In this document: one piece after another, positions 5,399 through 5,874 of the stretch
Layout: the number at the start of each line of letters is the position of its first letter
Numbering within the stretch: the first letter of the stretch is position 1
Source of the DNA: Rhodospirillales bacterium
GTDB taxonomy: Bacteria; Pseudomonadota; Alphaproteobacteria; Rhodospirillales; Casp-alpha2
NCBI GenBank assembly: GCA_016187325.1
Contig: JACPJY010000245.1
Coordinates: 1-5,874, forward strand
DNA length: 5,874 nucleotides
Direction of reading: 5' to 3'
Notes under the pieces: model-generated
What the model saw: the letters and a program-made list of their open reading frames with translations, nothing else
Database searches by the model: none
Told to the model about the DNA's origin: nothing
Made by a program: the position numbers and the translations under genes

Positions 5399-5874
5399 AT
5401 GAAGAGACTGCTCCCCAGGATCCGGTTCCTCCCAATGACCATTTTCGCCGCCACCCTGATGCTGACGGTCAAGATCGGCGACATCTGGGACGGCTTCGAC
5501 GGGCTGATGAAGGGCACCATCCAAGTCGCCGACGCGCTGGCGCAGGCTGGCGCCCAGCCGGGCGCCAAGCCGGCGGCCGCGCCGGGGGCGACGGCGCAGA
5601 AGCCGGCGCCATCGCCAGCCGCCGCCAAGGATACGGCGAAGCCGGGCGCCAAGGATGCCACCAAACCGGGCGCCAAGGATGCCGCCAAGCCGGGTGCCAA
5701 GGACGCCGCTAAGGATACTGCGAAGCCGGGAGCCGAAGGTGCCGCCGCCGAGGCCAAGCCGGCGGCGCCGTCCCAGCCACAGCCGTCGAAGCTGGTGACC
5801 GAGGATCCGACGCTGCTGACCCAGGCCGAGATCGACTTGTTGCAGCATCTGGCTGAGCGCCGCCGAGTTCTCGA
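5399..5874 (+). CDS. MotE-like flagellar periplasmic protein, 3' end cut by window
   Basis: The reading frame is open from ATG 5399 to the window end (158 codons plus 2 nt, no stop), so only the N-terminal part is seen. AAGGA (5387-5391) lies 7 nt before the ATG. The protein opens with a basic tip (MKRLLPRIRF), then a membrane or uncleaved signal segment (about 11-24), so the remainder should be periplasmic. Residues about 45-135 are a low-complexity Ala/Lys/Pro linker with KPGAKDA repeats. After it comes LVTEDPTLLTQAEIDLLQHL, then AERRRVLE, the start of the coiled coil seen before an MgtE_N-like domain in MotE/FlbB-type proteins. In rhizobia MotE is a periplasmic chaperone for the motility protein MotC; elsewhere the role is less clear. 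Position after fliM and the DUF6468-type gene agrees with a flagellar function. The call rests on architecture and context; the diagnostic C-terminal domain lies outside the window. Confidence 0.68.
   Translation, partial: MKRLLPRIRFLPMTIFAATLMLTVKIGDIWDGFDGLMKGTIQVADALAQAGAQPGAKPAAAPGATAQKPAPSPAAAKDTAKPGAKDATKPGAKDAAKPGAKDAAKDTAKPGAEGAAAEAKPAAPSQPQPSKLVTEDPTLLTQAEIDLLQHLAERRRVL
5548..5567 (+). repeat. Perfect inverted repeat inside the MotE-like gene
   Basis: TGGCGCCC-AGCC-GGGCGCCA has exact 8-bp arms and a 4-nt loop. It lies in the coding sequence for the Ala/Pro-rich linker and could form a strong hairpin in mRNA. Repeated Ala/Gly codons make such GC-rich symmetry likely by chance, so no function is claimed. 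Confidence 0.4.
5627..5746 (+). repeat. 24-nt tandem repeats coding for KPGAKDAx
   Basis: Three consecutive 24-nt units (5639-5662, 5663-5686, 5687-5710) encode KPGAKDAT, KPGAKDAA and KPGAKDAA; they differ by a few mostly synonymous bases. They are flanked by two KDTA units (5627-5638 and 5711-5722) and followed by a diverged unit KPGAEGAA (5723-5746). The array is in frame, so gain or loss of units would change linker length without breaking the gene. The peptide is flexible, basic and likely spans the periplasm or touches peptidoglycan (inference). Confidence 0.8.

Noticed and set aside
5222..5848. Repetitive minus-strand open frames (Gly/Ala/Leu/Arg repeats) opposite the MotE-like gene
   Set aside because: The repeats are the complement of the KPGAKDAx units; the plus-strand frame has a ribosome site, a membrane segment and operon context.

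Overview
The window is a high-GC flagellar gene cluster, almost certainly from an alphaproteobacterium and most like the Rhodospirillales (Azospirillum/Magnetospirillum type). Evidence for this is the divergent arrangement flgF-flgG-flgA / fliL-fliM, the alphaproteobacterial versions of FlgF and FlgG, the small coiled-coil membrane gene of the DUF6468 type directly after fliM, and a MotE-like gene after that. A CtrA-type box in front of fliL fits the same group. The genus is inferred from gene content, not from an alignment.

Left arm (minus strand, positions about 2732 down to 5): flgF (proximal rod), flgG (distal rod) and flgA (P-ring chaperone) read leftwards as one probable operon. flgF and flgG are separated by 145 nt that hold a small hairpin and an A-rich leader. 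flgG and flgA are only 11 nt apart, and the flgA ribosome-binding site overlaps the flgG stop codon. flgA ends 4 nt from the window edge; flgH would be the expected next gene but is not visible.

Centre (2669-3090): a 422-nt non-coding divergent control region. On the minus strand it holds a near-perfect sigma-54 (RpoN) promoter for flgF and, upstream of that, a 17-bp dyad plus a second half copy placed like an activator (enhancer) site. On the plus strand, close to fliL, it holds a CtrA-like box overlapping the -35 region of a TATAGT -10 element, followed by an inverted repeat in the predicted leader.

Right arm (plus strand, 3091-5874): fliL (membrane protein next to the stator), fliM (C-ring switch protein with a long N-terminal extension), a 152-residue single-pass coiled-coil protein of the DUF6468 type, and the start of a MotE-like periplasmic protein cut off by the window end. 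Gaps are 44, 88 and 40 nt, consistent with an operon; a perfect 7-bp stem with a 3-nt loop lies between fliM and the third gene.

Together the left operon builds the rod and helps P-ring assembly, and the right operon supplies the switch, stator-associated and accessory motor parts. The two inferred promoter types suggest early (CtrA-like) expression of the right arm and later (sigma-54) expression of the left arm. I see no mobile element, CRISPR array, tRNA or rRNA. The least understood parts are the DUF6468-type gene, the MotE-like gene with its Lys/Ala/Pro repeats, and the divergent control region.
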